Positions 54,337 through 62,599 of a DNA stretch of 64,000 bases are shown piece after piece. The translations under genes were made by a program, and so were the position numbers. Where the stretch lies: positions 2,790,001 through 2,854,000 of the forward strand of contig NZ_AP022612.1 in NCBI RefSeq assembly GCF_010729895.1. Direction: 5' to 3'. The notes below the pieces were generated by a model, which made no database searches, had not been told where the DNA came from, and saw only the letters and a list, made by a program, of their open reading frames with translations. Source of the stretch: Mycolicibacterium confluentis (GTDB lineage: Bacteria; Actinomycetota; Actinomycetes; Mycobacteriales; Mycobacteriaceae). Positions within the stretch are counted from its first letter, which is position 1, and the number at the start of each line of letters is the position of its first letter.

Positions 54337-55032
54337 GTGACCCTGCAATTGGTCGACGTACGCAGCGGCTACGGCCGATCCGAGGTCATCCACGGCGTGG
54401 GCCTCGAGGTGCCCTCCGACGGGGTCGCCGCGGTCATGGGACACAACGGCGCCGGGAAGACCACGCTGCTGCGCACCGCGGTCGGCCTGCTCAAGTGCAC
54501 GTCGGGCAAGGTGCTGTTCGAGGGCGAGGACATCACCAAGCTGCGCCCGTCGGCACGCGTGGCCCGCGGCCTGGCCTATGTGCCGCAGGGCCAGCAGTCC
54601 TTCGGCCAGCTCACGACCGCCGAGAACCTTCAGGTGGTGGCGGACGGCCGGAAGAACGGCAAGAAGCTGATCGACGAGCAGCTGGACCTCTTTCCGGCGC
54701 TCAAGGAACTGCTGACCCGCCGGGCCGGTCTGCTCTCGGGTGGACAGCGCCAGCAGTTGGCCATCGCGCGCGCCCTGATCACCTCGCCCAAGACCCTGAT
54801 CCTCGACGAACCCACCGAGGGCATTCAGCCGTCGGTGGTCGCCGAGATCGAGGCGGCGATCACGGCGCTCACGCAGCGCGGCGACCTCGGCGTGCTGCTC
54901 GTCGAACAGCACATCGGGTTCGCCCTCGAGTCGGCGCAGCAGTACTACATCCTGGAGGCCGGTCGGGTGACCAGTTCGGGCACGGGCGGTTCGGCCTCCG
55001 AGGAGGACGTGCGCGCGGCCATGGCGATCTGA
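54337..55032 (+). CDS. urtE: Urea ABC transporter ATPase UrtE
   Basis: A 231-residue LivF-type ATPase, GTG start directly after the urtD stop. Walker A is VMGHNGAGKTTLLRTAVGLL, then YVPQGQQSFGQLTTAENLQV, signature LLSGGQRQQLAIARALITSP, and Walker B TLILDEPTEGIQPSVVAEIE. PQGQQSFGQLT is typical for UrtE. It completes the five-gene operon. Urea importers are under GlnR nitrogen control in related mycobacteria (family knowledge). No urease genes are found in this window, so intracellular urea use would rely on enzymes encoded elsewhere. Confidence 0.95.
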   Translation: MTLQLVDVRSGYGRSEVIHGVGLEVPSDGVAAVMGHNGAGKTTLLRTAVGLLKCTSGKVLFEGEDITKLRPSARVARGLAYVPQGQQSFGQLTTAENLQVVADGRKNGKKLIDEQLDLFPALKELLTRRAGLLSGGQRQQLAIARALITSPKTLILDEPTEGIQPSVVAEIEAAITALTQRGDLGVLLVEQHIGFALESAQQYYILEAGRVTSSGTGGSASEEDVRAAMAI

Positions 55033-55075
55033 CATATCGGCCGCGCAGTAAGCCCTCAACTGGCAGGCTGCGCAC

Positions 55076-55615
55076 ATGGACTCACGTGACGACTTCCGGA
55101 TCCTCACCGACACCGGTGCACTCGTGGTGGCCGAGGAGGGCCAGCGCGTCATCGTCTTCGACCGCAACACCGGGACGCCGGCCACGGCGGCGTTCGTGCT
55201 GGGCATCCTGGCGCTCGTCACGGGCGGCATCGGCATCGTCGCCCTCGTGGGCGGCGTACTGCCCACCCTGGCGGCGGTGGCGTTCCTGTCCGTCGGGGTC
55301 ATCGCGGCCGGTGCCGCCGGTTGGCTGGTGCGGACCATTCGGCGGCGACGGTCGCTGCCCCTGCCGCAGTGCCGCACCGTGGCCGTGCTCGACCGGAAGC
55401 GCGGCCTGTTCAGTTCGGCGGGCGGCGCCCTGGTCGGCCTCGATCAGGTGCGGTTCGAGCGGCGGATGCAGATGACGTCGAGTTCACCCAAGCTCGTCGC
55501 GATCACTCCCGGCGGCGTGCGGGTGCTCAAGCGCGGAAACCCGTTCGACGGCGGCATCGGAAACGTCGACGCGGTGCTCACCGACGCCGCGACGGCCTCA
55601 GTTCGACAGGCGTGA
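55076..55615 (+). CDS. Two-span membrane protein of unknown function
   Basis: A 179-residue protein with two hydrophobic helices at about residues 37-60 and 63-86 ([20 protein letters not shown], then [20 protein letters not shown]), flanked by an N-terminal and a C-terminal cytosolic part. The outer pieces ([20 protein letters not shown] and [20 protein letters not shown]) look like a PH-like or beta-rich domain split by the membrane hairpin. No function recognised. It follows urtE by 43 bases and its end overlaps the convergent hisS by 18 bases. Confidence 0.65.
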   Translation: MDSRDDFRILTDTGALVVAEEGQRVIVFDRNTGTPATAAFVLGILALVTGGIGIVALVGGVLPTLAAVAFLSVGVIAAGAAGWLVRTIRRRRSLPLPQCRTVAVLDRKRGLFSSAGGALVGLDQVRFERRMQMTSSSPKLVAITPGGVRVLKRGNPFDGGIGNVDAVLTDAATASVRQA

Positions 55616-56869
55616 AAGCACGTCGGCGACAACGGAATCCACCGCGACGTCGACCTGTTCACCGGAACCGAGGTTCTTGACACCGACGGTGCCCGCCTCG
55701 ATGTCGCGGTCACCGGCCACCAGCGCGAGCACCGCTCCCGAGCGGTCCGCGGCACGCATCGCACCTTTGAGGCCGCGGTCGCCGTAGGCGAGGTCGACGC
55801 GCACGCCCGCCGCCCGCAGCTTGGCGGCCAGCACGACGAGCACCGACTTGGCCTGCTCCCCCAGCGGTACGCCGAAGACGTCGACGCGGGACGTCGCGCC
55901 CACTGACTTGCCCTCGGCCGCCAGGGCCAGCACGGTGCGGTCGACACCCAGGCCGAACCCGATGCCGGACAGGTCCTGCCCGCCGAGTTGGCTCATCAGG
56001 CCGTCGTACCGTCCGCCGCCGCCGATTCCCGACTGGGCGCCGAGACCGTCGTGCACGAACTCGAAGGTGGTCTTGGTGTAGTAGTCCAGGCCGCGCACCA
56101 TCCGAGGGTTCACCACGTAGGGCACGCCGAGTGCGTCGAGGTGCGCGAGGACGGTGTCGAAGTGCGCCTTGGCCGACTCCGAGAGGTGATCGAGCATCAC
56201 CGGCGCGTCGGCCGTCATCGCGCGCACATCGGGGCGCTTGTCGTCGAGCACCCGCAGCGGGTTGATCTCGGCGCGCTTGCGAGTCGCCTCGTCGAGGTCG
56301 AGCTTGAACAGGAAGTCCTGCAGCAGTTGGCGGTACGCGGGCCGGCACGTGTCGTCGCCCAGCGACGTGATCTCCAACCGGAACCCGTCGAGCCCCAGCG
56401 AACGGAATCCGGCGTCGGCGACCGCGATCACCTCGGCGTCGAGTGCGGGGTCGTCGACGCCGATCGCCTCGATACCCACCTGCTGGAGCTGGCGGTACCG
56501 GCCGGCCTGAGGCCGCTCGTACCGGAAGAACGGGCCGGAGTAGCACAGCTTGACCGGGAGGGCGCCGCGATCGAGTCCGTGCTGGATCACGGCGCGCATC
56601 ACACCCGCGGTGCCCTCGGGCCGCAGCGTGACCGAGCGCTCGCCGCGGTCGGCGAAGGTGTACATCTCCTTGGAGACCACATCCGTGGACTCGCCGACGC
56701 CACGCGCGAAGAGGGCGGTGTCCTCGAAGATCGGCAGTTCGATGTCGCCGTAGCCGGCACGCCGGGCGGCGTCGAGCAGGCCGTCCCGCACCGCGACGAA
56801 CTGCGCCGAGTCGGGCGGCAGGTAGTCCGGGACGCCCTTGGGTCCTTGAAAAGCCGCTGAGTCGCTCAC
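55598..56869 (-). CDS. hisS: Histidyl-tRNA synthetase
   Basis: A 423-residue class II synthetase, start GTG 56869 ([20 protein letters not shown]) after AAGGATCGG; in-frame codons further up do not fit the family. Motif 2 is [20 protein letters not shown]; the histidine-specific loops are [20 protein letters not shown] and [15 protein letters not shown], and motif 3 is [20 protein letters not shown]. The anticodon-binding domain follows. It is next to the metallo-beta-lactamase-fold gene upstream (13 bases), as in M. tuberculosis Rv2580c/Rv2581c. Confidence 0.97.
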   Translation of the reverse strand: MSDSAAFQGPKGVPDYLPPDSAQFVAVRDGLLDAARRAGYGDIELPIFEDTALFARGVGESTDVVSKEMYTFADRGERSVTLRPEGTAGVMRAVIQHGLDRGALPVKLCYSGPFFRYERPQAGRYRQLQQVGIEAIGVDDPALDAEVIAVADAGFRSLGLDGFRLEITSLGDDTCRPAYRQLLQDFLFKLDLDEATRKRAEINPLRVLDDKRPDVRAMTADAPVMLDHLSESAKAHFDTVLAHLDALGVPYVVNPRMVRGLDYYTKTTFEFVHDGLGAQSGIGGGGRYDGLMSQLGGQDLSGIGFGLGVDRTVLALAAEGKSVGATSRVDVFGVPLGEQAKSVLVVLAAKLRAAGVRVDLAYGDRGLKGAMRAADRSGAVLALVAGDRDIEAGTVGVKNLGSGEQVDVAVDSVVADVLSRLSN

Positions 56870-56882
56870 GCAGTCCGATCCT

Positions 56883-57506
56883 TCATGGGTGTTCATTGTC
56901 GCGCAGGTGCTTGTTGAATCGACGTTCGCCACCAATCGTGGTCGACGTGCCGTGCCCCGGTAGTACCACGGTGTCGTCATCGAGCACCAGCAATGTAGCC
57001 GCGATCGAATCCAACAGCATCGCGGGGTCCTCACTGTGACCGCCGGCGCAGCCAGGGTGCCCGACGGTGCGGAAACCGAGCGTGTCGCCCGTGAACGCGA
57101 CGGCCGCCGGGCCCTCGTCGGTGTCGGCGGCCACCCGGTACACCACCGATCCCGCGGTGTGGCCGGGCGTGTGGTCCACCTCGACGTCGACACCGGCGAT
57201 GCTGAGCCGGCTCGGCGGGTCGAGGATGATTTCGGGCGGGTCGGTCAGCAGGTCGTGGTCGGCGGCGTGCAGGTAGACCGGGATATCCCAGGCCGCGCAC
57301 AGGTCGTAGGCCATCGCCGCGTGGTCTCGGTGGCCGTGGGTGAGCAGCACCGCCGCCGGGGTCAGGTCGTTGGCCGCGAAGTAGTACTCCAAGGTCAGGA
57401 CCGAGTTCTCCCCCGGATCGATCACCAGGGCCTCTCCCCCCGCCCTGGGCGCCACGAGGTAGCAGTTGGTCTCCAACTCACCCACCGCGAACCCCGTGAT
57501 CAGCAC
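56883..57506 (-). CDS. Metallo-beta-lactamase-fold hydrolase (Rv2581c, glyoxalase II-like)
   Basis: A 207-residue hydrolase, start GTG 57506 ([20 protein letters not shown]) after GAGAG. The zinc-binding motif is [20 protein letters not shown] (HxHxDH), followed by [12 protein letters not shown] (His), FTGDTLGF (Asp) and [18 protein letters not shown] (His). All ligands for a two-metal site are intact. The family includes glyoxalase II-like thioesterases; the in vivo substrate is not known. It is divergent from ppiB across 102 bases and co-directional with hisS. Confidence 0.9.
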   Translation of the reverse strand: MLITGFAVGELETNCYLVAPRAGGEALVIDPGENSVLTLEYYFAANDLTPAAVLLTHGHRDHAAMAYDLCAAWDIPVYLHAADHDLLTDPPEIILDPPSRLSIAGVDVEVDHTPGHTAGSVVYRVAADTDEGPAAVAFTGDTLGFRTVGHPGCAGGHSEDPAMLLDSIAATLLVLDDDTVVLPGHGTSTTIGGERRFNKHLRDNEHP

Positions 57507-57608
57507 GACGAACAGTCTCTCACCAGCGGGTCGACCCGCCCGCGCCCAGTCGCGGCTGGCACACTCGGGGGCGGCAGATTCACAGGTGAGAGTTGGAGGG
57601 CATCGGCA

Positions 57609-58505
57609 GTGCCGACGAACGAAGAACGGCGTGAGGCCGCCAGGCGCAGACTCGAAGAGCAGCTTGAGCGTCAGGAACAGCAGGCGAAACGACGACGGAT
57701 GCTCGCGATCATCGCGAGTGTGACGGCTGCGGTGCTGGTGATCGGCGCCATCGTCGCGGTCGTTCTGGTCAATCGCAAGGACAAGGACAGCGACTCGGTG
57801 GCGTCGGCCACGGAGACGTCCGCCGACCCGTTCGCCACGCCCGACGCACCGCCATCCGAGCCGCCTGTCGACGGCGCGCTGCCGCCGTTCACCCCGTCGG
57901 CGAACACCGGCGCCAACTGCCAGTACCCGGCGCGCGGCGAGGCCAGCAAGCCCAACACCCCGCCGCGGACCGGCAAGGTGCCCACCGAACCGGCGCAGGT
58001 GAGCGTCAGCATGGCCACCAACGAGGGCAACCTGGGCCTGCAGTTGGACAACGCGAAGTCGCCGTGCACGGTAAACAGCTTCGCGAGCCTGGCCCAGCAG
58101 GGCTACTTCAACGACACGGTGTGCCACCGGCTGACCACCACTCCGGGCCTGTCGGTGCTGCAGTGCGGCGACCCGACCGGCACGGGCACGGGCGGCCCGG
58201 GCTACGAGTTCGCCAACGAGTACCCCACCGACCAGTACCCCGTCGGCAGCCCCGCCGCGCAGAGTCCTGTGCTGTACCCGCGCGGCACCATCGCGATGGC
58301 CAACGCCGGGCCCGGCACCAACGGCAGCCAGTTCTTCCTGGTGTACCAGGACTCCCAGCTTCCGCCGCAGTACACGGTGTTCGGCACGATCGACGAGACC
58401 GGACTGGCCACGCTGGACCGGATCGGCGCGGCCGGGGTGGCCGGCGGCGCGGGTGACGGCGCCCCCGTCGACGAGGTCAAGATCACCTCGATCCAGCTGG
58501 ACTGA
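57609..58505 (+). CDS. ppiB: Membrane-anchored cyclophilin-type peptidyl-prolyl isomerase
   Basis: A 298-residue protein corresponding to Rv2582 PpiB. It starts at GTG 57609 (MPTNEERREAARRRLEEQLE) downstream of GGAGG. A charged N-terminal coiled helix precedes one membrane span at about residues 33-55, then a Pro/Ser-rich linker and the cyclophilin domain from about residue 128. The active-site Arg is kept (CHRLTTTPGLSVLQCGDPTG) with Gln in VLQCGD, and NGSQFFLVYQ supplies Phe. The usual Trp/His near KHVVFG reads QYTVFG, so the His is Tyr. It would act in the periplasm. A second cyclophilin follows after 7 bases. Confidence 0.92.
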   Translation: MPTNEERREAARRRLEEQLERQEQQAKRRRMLAIIASVTAAVLVIGAIVAVVLVNRKDKDSDSVASATETSADPFATPDAPPSEPPVDGALPPFTPSANTGANCQYPARGEASKPNTPPRTGKVPTEPAQVSVSMATNEGNLGLQLDNAKSPCTVNSFASLAQQGYFNDTVCHRLTTTPGLSVLQCGDPTGTGTGGPGYEFANEYPTDQYPVGSPAAQSPVLYPRGTIAMANAGPGTNGSQFFLVYQDSQLPPQYTVFGTIDETGLATLDRIGAAGVAGGAGDGAPVDEVKITSIQLD

Positions 58506-58512
58506 CCCGACG

Positions 58513-59523
58513 ATGACGTATCCGCCCACCCCGCCGGGTCCACCACCTTCGGGGTGGGCGGACCCGTATCTGCACCCCTACGGCGCACCGCCGAAGCGGC
58601 CCACCAACGGCATGGCCGTTGCGGCCCTGGTGACCTCACTGGTGTTCGCGCCCCTGGGCATCGTGTTCGGGCACATCTCCCTGCACCAGATCAAACGCAG
58701 CCACGAAGAGGGCCGCGGTATGGCGATCGCCGGGCTCATCATCGGGTATCTGGTGACGACGCTGGTGATTCTCGGCCTGATCCTCTTCATGGTGTTGACG
58801 CTGCTGCTGATCAAGGAATCCGGCCGGAACTCGCACTACGACCGCGGCCCGAGTTACACCGCGGCGCCCGTGCCCGATCCGTCGATTCCGGCACTGCCGT
58901 CCTTCGCACCACCCGCCGGTCTCGGCGAGGCGTGCACCTACCCGGCCGCCGACGGCGCCCCGGCCCGTCCGGCGAAACCTCCACGGGAGGGCCGGGTCCC
59001 CACCCAGCCGCGCACCGTCGAGGTCACGATCGACACCGACCGGGGTGCGATCGGCGTGACCCTCGACAACCAGAAGGCCCCGTGCACGGTCAACAGTTTC
59101 GTGAGCCTCGCGCAGCAGGGCTGGTTCGACAGCACCCGGTGTCACCGGCTGACCGCGAATCGGTCGCTGTCGGCGCTGCAGTGCGGTGACCCCTCCGGCA
59201 CCGGACGCGGAGGCCCCGGGTACACCTTCGCCAGCGAGTACCCCACCAATCAGTATCCGAAAGATTCTGCGGCACTGCGTGATCTGGTTCTCTACCCCCG
59301 GGGCACCGTCGCGATGGCCCACGCGGGCGCGGACACCAACGGCAGCCAGTTCTTCATCCTGTACGCCGATTCGGTGCTGCCGCCGACCTACACGGTGTTC
59401 GGGTCAATCGATGAGACCGGCATGGCGACGATCGACGAGGTGGCCGAGGCCGGGGTCAAGGGCGGCAACCTGGACGGGCCGCCCGAGCAACCGGTGACGG
59501 TGAAGTCGATTCGGCTGCAGTAG
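58513..59523 (+). CDS. Second membrane cyclophilin with DUF4190 N-domain
   Basis: A 336-residue protein, ATG 58513. The N-terminus is proline-rich (MTYPPTPPGPPPSGWADPYL), followed by a DUF4190-type region with two membrane spans (MAVAALVTSLVFAPLGIVFG, then GYLVTTLVILGLILFMVLTL) around HISLHQIKRSHEEGRGMAIA. The cyclophilin domain begins near residue 165 and closely matches the upstream PpiB: APCTVNSFVSLAQQGWFDST, CHRLTANRSLSALQCGDPSG and NGSQFFILYA, with TYTVFG at the His position. It is evidently a tandem duplicate with a different membrane anchor. Gene spacing (7 bases) implies co-transcription. Confidence 0.9.
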   Translation: MTYPPTPPGPPPSGWADPYLHPYGAPPKRPTNGMAVAALVTSLVFAPLGIVFGHISLHQIKRSHEEGRGMAIAGLIIGYLVTTLVILGLILFMVLTLLLIKESGRNSHYDRGPSYTAAPVPDPSIPALPSFAPPAGLGEACTYPAADGAPARPAKPPREGRVPTQPRTVEVTIDTDRGAIGVTLDNQKAPCTVNSFVSLAQQGWFDSTRCHRLTANRSLSALQCGDPSGTGRGGPGYTFASEYPTNQYPKDSAALRDLVLYPRGTVAMAHAGADTNGSQFFILYADSVLPPTYTVFGSIDETGMATIDEVAEAGVKGGNLDGPPEQPVTVKSIRLQ

Positions 59524-59544
59524 AACTGGCGAACGGGCTGGGGT

Positions 59545-59558
59545 CCCCGCTTGCGGGG
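59545..59558. terminator. Terminator between cyclophilin genes and relA
   Basis: CCCCGC and GCGGGG, with a 2-base centre, form a stem of 5 or 6 pairs followed on the plus strand by CGTTTGT. It lies 21 bases after the cyclophilin stop in the 98-base gap before the convergent relA stop. It is the most terminator-like hairpin in the window because of its T-rich tail. Confidence 0.6.
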
Positions 59559-59621
59559 CGTTTGTACGTTGTGCCGCGGTGTGTTGCGTACCAACATGCA
59601 CGCTCACGGGATACCGGCGGC

Positions 59622-61973
59622 TCAGGCGGCGCTGGTGACCCGGTAGACGTCGTAGACGCCCTCGACGTTGCGCACCACGTTCAGCACGTGCCCGAGATGC
59701 TTGGGATCACCCATCTCGAACGTGAACCGACTGATGGCCACGCGATCGTCCGACGTGGTCACCTGCGCGGACAGGATGTTGACCTTCTCATCGGCCAGCA
59801 CGCGGGTCACATCGGAGAGCAGTCGATGCCGGTCCAGCGCCTCGACCTGGATCGCGACCAGGAACACCGACTTCGGCCCGGGCGCCCAATGCACCTCGAT
59901 GATGCGCTCGGACTGCTCCTGCAGGGACGACGCGTTGGTGCAGTCGGTGCGGTGCACGCTGACGCCGCCACCTCGTGTGACGAACCCCATGATGGAGTCG
60001 CCGGGCACGGGCGTGCAGCACTTGGCGAGCTTCGTCAGCACGCCCGGAGCACCCGGCACCGCGACACCGGTGTCGTCGTTGCTGCGTTGGCGCACCGGGA
60101 TGTTCGACGGCGTGGACCGCTCGGCGATCTCGTCCTCGGCGTCGTCGGCCCCGCCGAGTTGGGCGATCAGGCGCTGCACCACGTGCCGCGCGGAGATGTG
60201 CCCCTCGCCGACCGCGGTGTAGAGCGCCGACACGTCGGTGTAGCGCAACTCGCGCGCGAGTGCCGCCACGGATTCGCTGTTCATCAAGCGCTGCAACGGA
60301 AGTCCGCCGCGACGCACCTCGCGAGCGATGGCGTCCTTACCGGACTCCAGCGCCTCCTCGCGGCGCTCCTTGGCAAACCACTGCCGGATCTTGGCCTTGG
60401 CCCGCGGCGACACCACGAAGCCCTGCCAGTCACGGGATGGCCCGGCGTTGGGGGCCTTCGAGGTGAACACCTCGACGACCTCGCCGTTCTCGAGCTTGCG
60501 CTCCAGGGCCACCAGACGTCCGTTGACCCGCGCGCCGATGCAGCGGTGCCCCACCTCGGTGTGCACCGCGTAGGCGAAGTCCACGGGCGTGGATCCGGCG
60601 GGCAGCGTGATCACGTCGCCCTTGGGCGTGAATACGAAGATCTCCTGCACCGCAAGGTCGTAACGCAGCGATTCGAGGAACTCCCCCGGGTCGGCGGCCT
60701 CACGCTGCCAGTCGAGCAGTTGCCGCATCCACGCCATGTCGTCGATCTCGGCGGCAGCGTGGTGTGCGGGCGCTCCGTTGCGGCCCTTGGCCTCCTTGTA
60801 GCGCCAGTGCGCGGCGATGCCGTATTCCGCGGTGCGGTGCATGTCCCGCGTGCGGATCTGCACCTCCAGAGGCTTGCCCTCCGGACCGACGACGGTCGTG
60901 TGCAGCGACTGATAGACGCCAAACCGGGGTTGGGCGATGTAGTCCTTGAAGCGGCCCGCCATGGGCTGCCACAGCGAGTGCACGACACCGACCGCCGCAT
61001 AGCAGTCCCGGATCTCGTCGCACAGGATGCGGACGCCGACCAGGTCGTGGATGTCGTCGAAGTCGCGACCCTTGACGATCATCTTCTGATAGATCGACCA
61101 GTAGTGCTTGGGCCGGCTTTCGACGGTCGCGCTGATCCGTGACGCATTGAGCGTCGCGACGATCTCGGCACGCACCTTGGCCAGATAGGTGTCGCGTGAG
61201 GGTGCCCGGTCGGCGACCAGGCGCACGATCTCCTCGTAGCGTTTGGGGTGCAGGATCGCGAACGACAGATCCTCGAGCTCCCACTTGACCGTGGCCATAC
61301 CGAGCCGATGAGCAAGCGGCGCAATGACTTCCAGGGTCTCGCGGGCCTTGCGGGCCTGCTTCTCCGGCGGCAGGAACCGCATGGTGCGCATGTTGTGCAG
61401 GCGGTCGGCGACCTTGATCACCAGCACCCGGGGGTCGCGGGCCATCGCGATGATCATCTTGCGGATGGTCTCGGCCTCGGCCGCGGTGCCCAGCACCACG
61501 CGGTCGAGTTTCGTGACGCCGTCGACCAGATGGCCGACCTCCTCACCGAACTCGGCCTTGAGCGCCTCAAGTGTGTAGCCGGTGTCCTCCACGGTGTCGT
61601 GCAGCAGTGCCGCGACCAGCGTGGTGGTGTCCATGCCCAGTTCGGCGAGGATGTTGGCCACCGCCAACGGGTGCGTGATGTACGGGTCGCCGGACTTGCG
61701 CATCTGGGTCGCGTGGCGCTCCTCGGCCACCGCGTACGCGCGCTGCAGCAGGCCCAGATCGGCCTTGGGGTAGATCTCGCGGTGCACCGCCACCAGCGGT
61801 TCGAGCACAGGGTTGATCGCACTGCGCTGCGATGTCATCCGCCGCGCCAGGCGTGCGCGCACCCGGCGGGAGGCGCTGCTGGATCCGCGCGTGTTCTCAG
61901 GAGTGGACTCGGCGGGCGCCACCGACGACGGACTCGGCTCGACGGCCGCGACCGACTTCTGCTCCTCGCTCAC
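59622..61973 (-). CDS. relA: Bifunctional (p)ppGpp synthetase/hydrolase Rel
   Basis: A 783-residue Rel from GTG 61973, which follows GGGAGG by 7 bases. Domains in order: HD hydrolase with HDTVED at 125-130, synthetase with the RFKD motif at 341-344 (Arg-x-Lys-Asp, typical of bifunctional Mn-dependent enzymes) and [21 protein letters not shown] near 425-485 ([20 protein letters not shown]), helical and zinc-finger region ([20 protein letters not shown]) and a C-terminal ACT from about 705. All active-site motifs are intact. It controls the stringent response. apt lies upstream on the same strand, 89 bases away, as in other mycobacteria. Confidence 0.97.
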   Translation of the reverse strand: MSEEQKSVAAVEPSPSSVAPAESTPENTRGSSSASRRVRARLARRMTSQRSAINPVLEPLVAVHREIYPKADLGLLQRAYAVAEERHATQMRKSGDPYITHPLAVANILAELGMDTTTLVAALLHDTVEDTGYTLEALKAEFGEEVGHLVDGVTKLDRVVLGTAAEAETIRKMIIAMARDPRVLVIKVADRLHNMRTMRFLPPEKQARKARETLEVIAPLAHRLGMATVKWELEDLSFAILHPKRYEEIVRLVADRAPSRDTYLAKVRAEIVATLNASRISATVESRPKHYWSIYQKMIVKGRDFDDIHDLVGVRILCDEIRDCYAAVGVVHSLWQPMAGRFKDYIAQPRFGVYQSLHTTVVGPEGKPLEVQIRTRDMHRTAEYGIAAHWRYKEAKGRNGAPAHHAAAEIDDMAWMRQLLDWQREAADPGEFLESLRYDLAVQEIFVFTPKGDVITLPAGSTPVDFAYAVHTEVGHRCIGARVNGRLVALERKLENGEVVEVFTSKAPNAGPSRDWQGFVVSPRAKAKIRQWFAKERREEALESGKDAIAREVRRGGLPLQRLMNSESVAALARELRYTDVSALYTAVGEGHISARHVVQRLIAQLGGADDAEDEIAERSTPSNIPVRQRSNDDTGVAVPGAPGVLTKLAKCCTPVPGDSIMGFVTRGGGVSVHRTDCTNASSLQEQSERIIEVHWAPGPKSVFLVAIQVEALDRHRLLSDVTRVLADEKVNILSAQVTTSDDRVAISRFTFEMGDPKHLGHVLNVVRNVEGVYDVYRVTSAA

Positions 61974-62062
61974 GCCGTCACCTCCCACGCTCGAGCAACG
62001 CCCCGAAGGTCCCCAGACTAGTCCTGATCGTCCGCGTGCTCACCGGGGCCTGCTGTCCCGCG

Positions 62063-62593
62063 TCAGATCAGGTGCAGGCTGGTGACCGGCAGCGGCGCCA
62101 CGACGCCTCGTCCGTCGAGGGCCGACAGTTCCAATACGACCGCGGCACCCGGTACGTGGGCCCCGCAATGCTCCAGGAGGCGGTGGGCCGCGGCCAGCGT
62201 GCCGCCCGTCGCCAGGACATCGTCGACGATGAACACCGAGCGGCCCGCGAGATCGATGCCCTCGGCCGGGATCTCCAGTGTCGCGGTGCCGTACTCGAGT
62301 GCGTACTGCTCGCTGTGTACGGGCGGCGGCAGCTTGCCGCCCTTACGGACCGCCAGCACACCGGTGCCCATCCGTGTCGCGACTGCGGCGCCCAAGAGAA
62401 AGCCCCTGGCGTCGACACCCGCGATCAGGTCGGCCCCGGCCGCGGCCTCGGCGAGGGCAGCCGTGACGGCGGCCAGGCCCGCGCGGTCGGCCAGCAGTGG
62501 CGTGAGGTCCTTGAACTGGATTCCCGGCTCGGGGAAGTCGGGGACCTCTCGGGTCAGCGATCGGACCAGTTCACTGATGGTCAGCTCAGTCAT
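62063..62593 (-). CDS. apt: Adenine phosphoribosyltransferase
   Basis: A 176-residue type I phosphoribosyltransferase that converts adenine and PRPP to AMP. The PRPP-binding motif is [20 protein letters not shown]; the substrate region is [20 protein letters not shown] and [20 protein letters not shown]. The ATG at 62593 is 6 bases after the solute-binding gene's stop, and relA follows downstream, the conserved mycobacterial order. Confidence 0.95.
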   Translation of the reverse strand: MTELTISELVRSLTREVPDFPEPGIQFKDLTPLLADRAGLAAVTAALAEAAAGADLIAGVDARGFLLGAAVATRMGTGVLAVRKGGKLPPPVHSEQYALEYGTATLEIPAEGIDLAGRSVFIVDDVLATGGTLAAAHRLLEHCGAHVPGAAVVLELSALDGRGVVAPLPVTSLHLI

Positions 62594-62599
62594 GGCGGG

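Noticed and set aside
54337..55615. UrtE neighbour as an operon member of the urea transporter
   Set aside because: The membrane protein at 55076 is 43 bases downstream with a weak ribosome binding site and no transport motif; co-transcription is possible but a functional link is unsupported.
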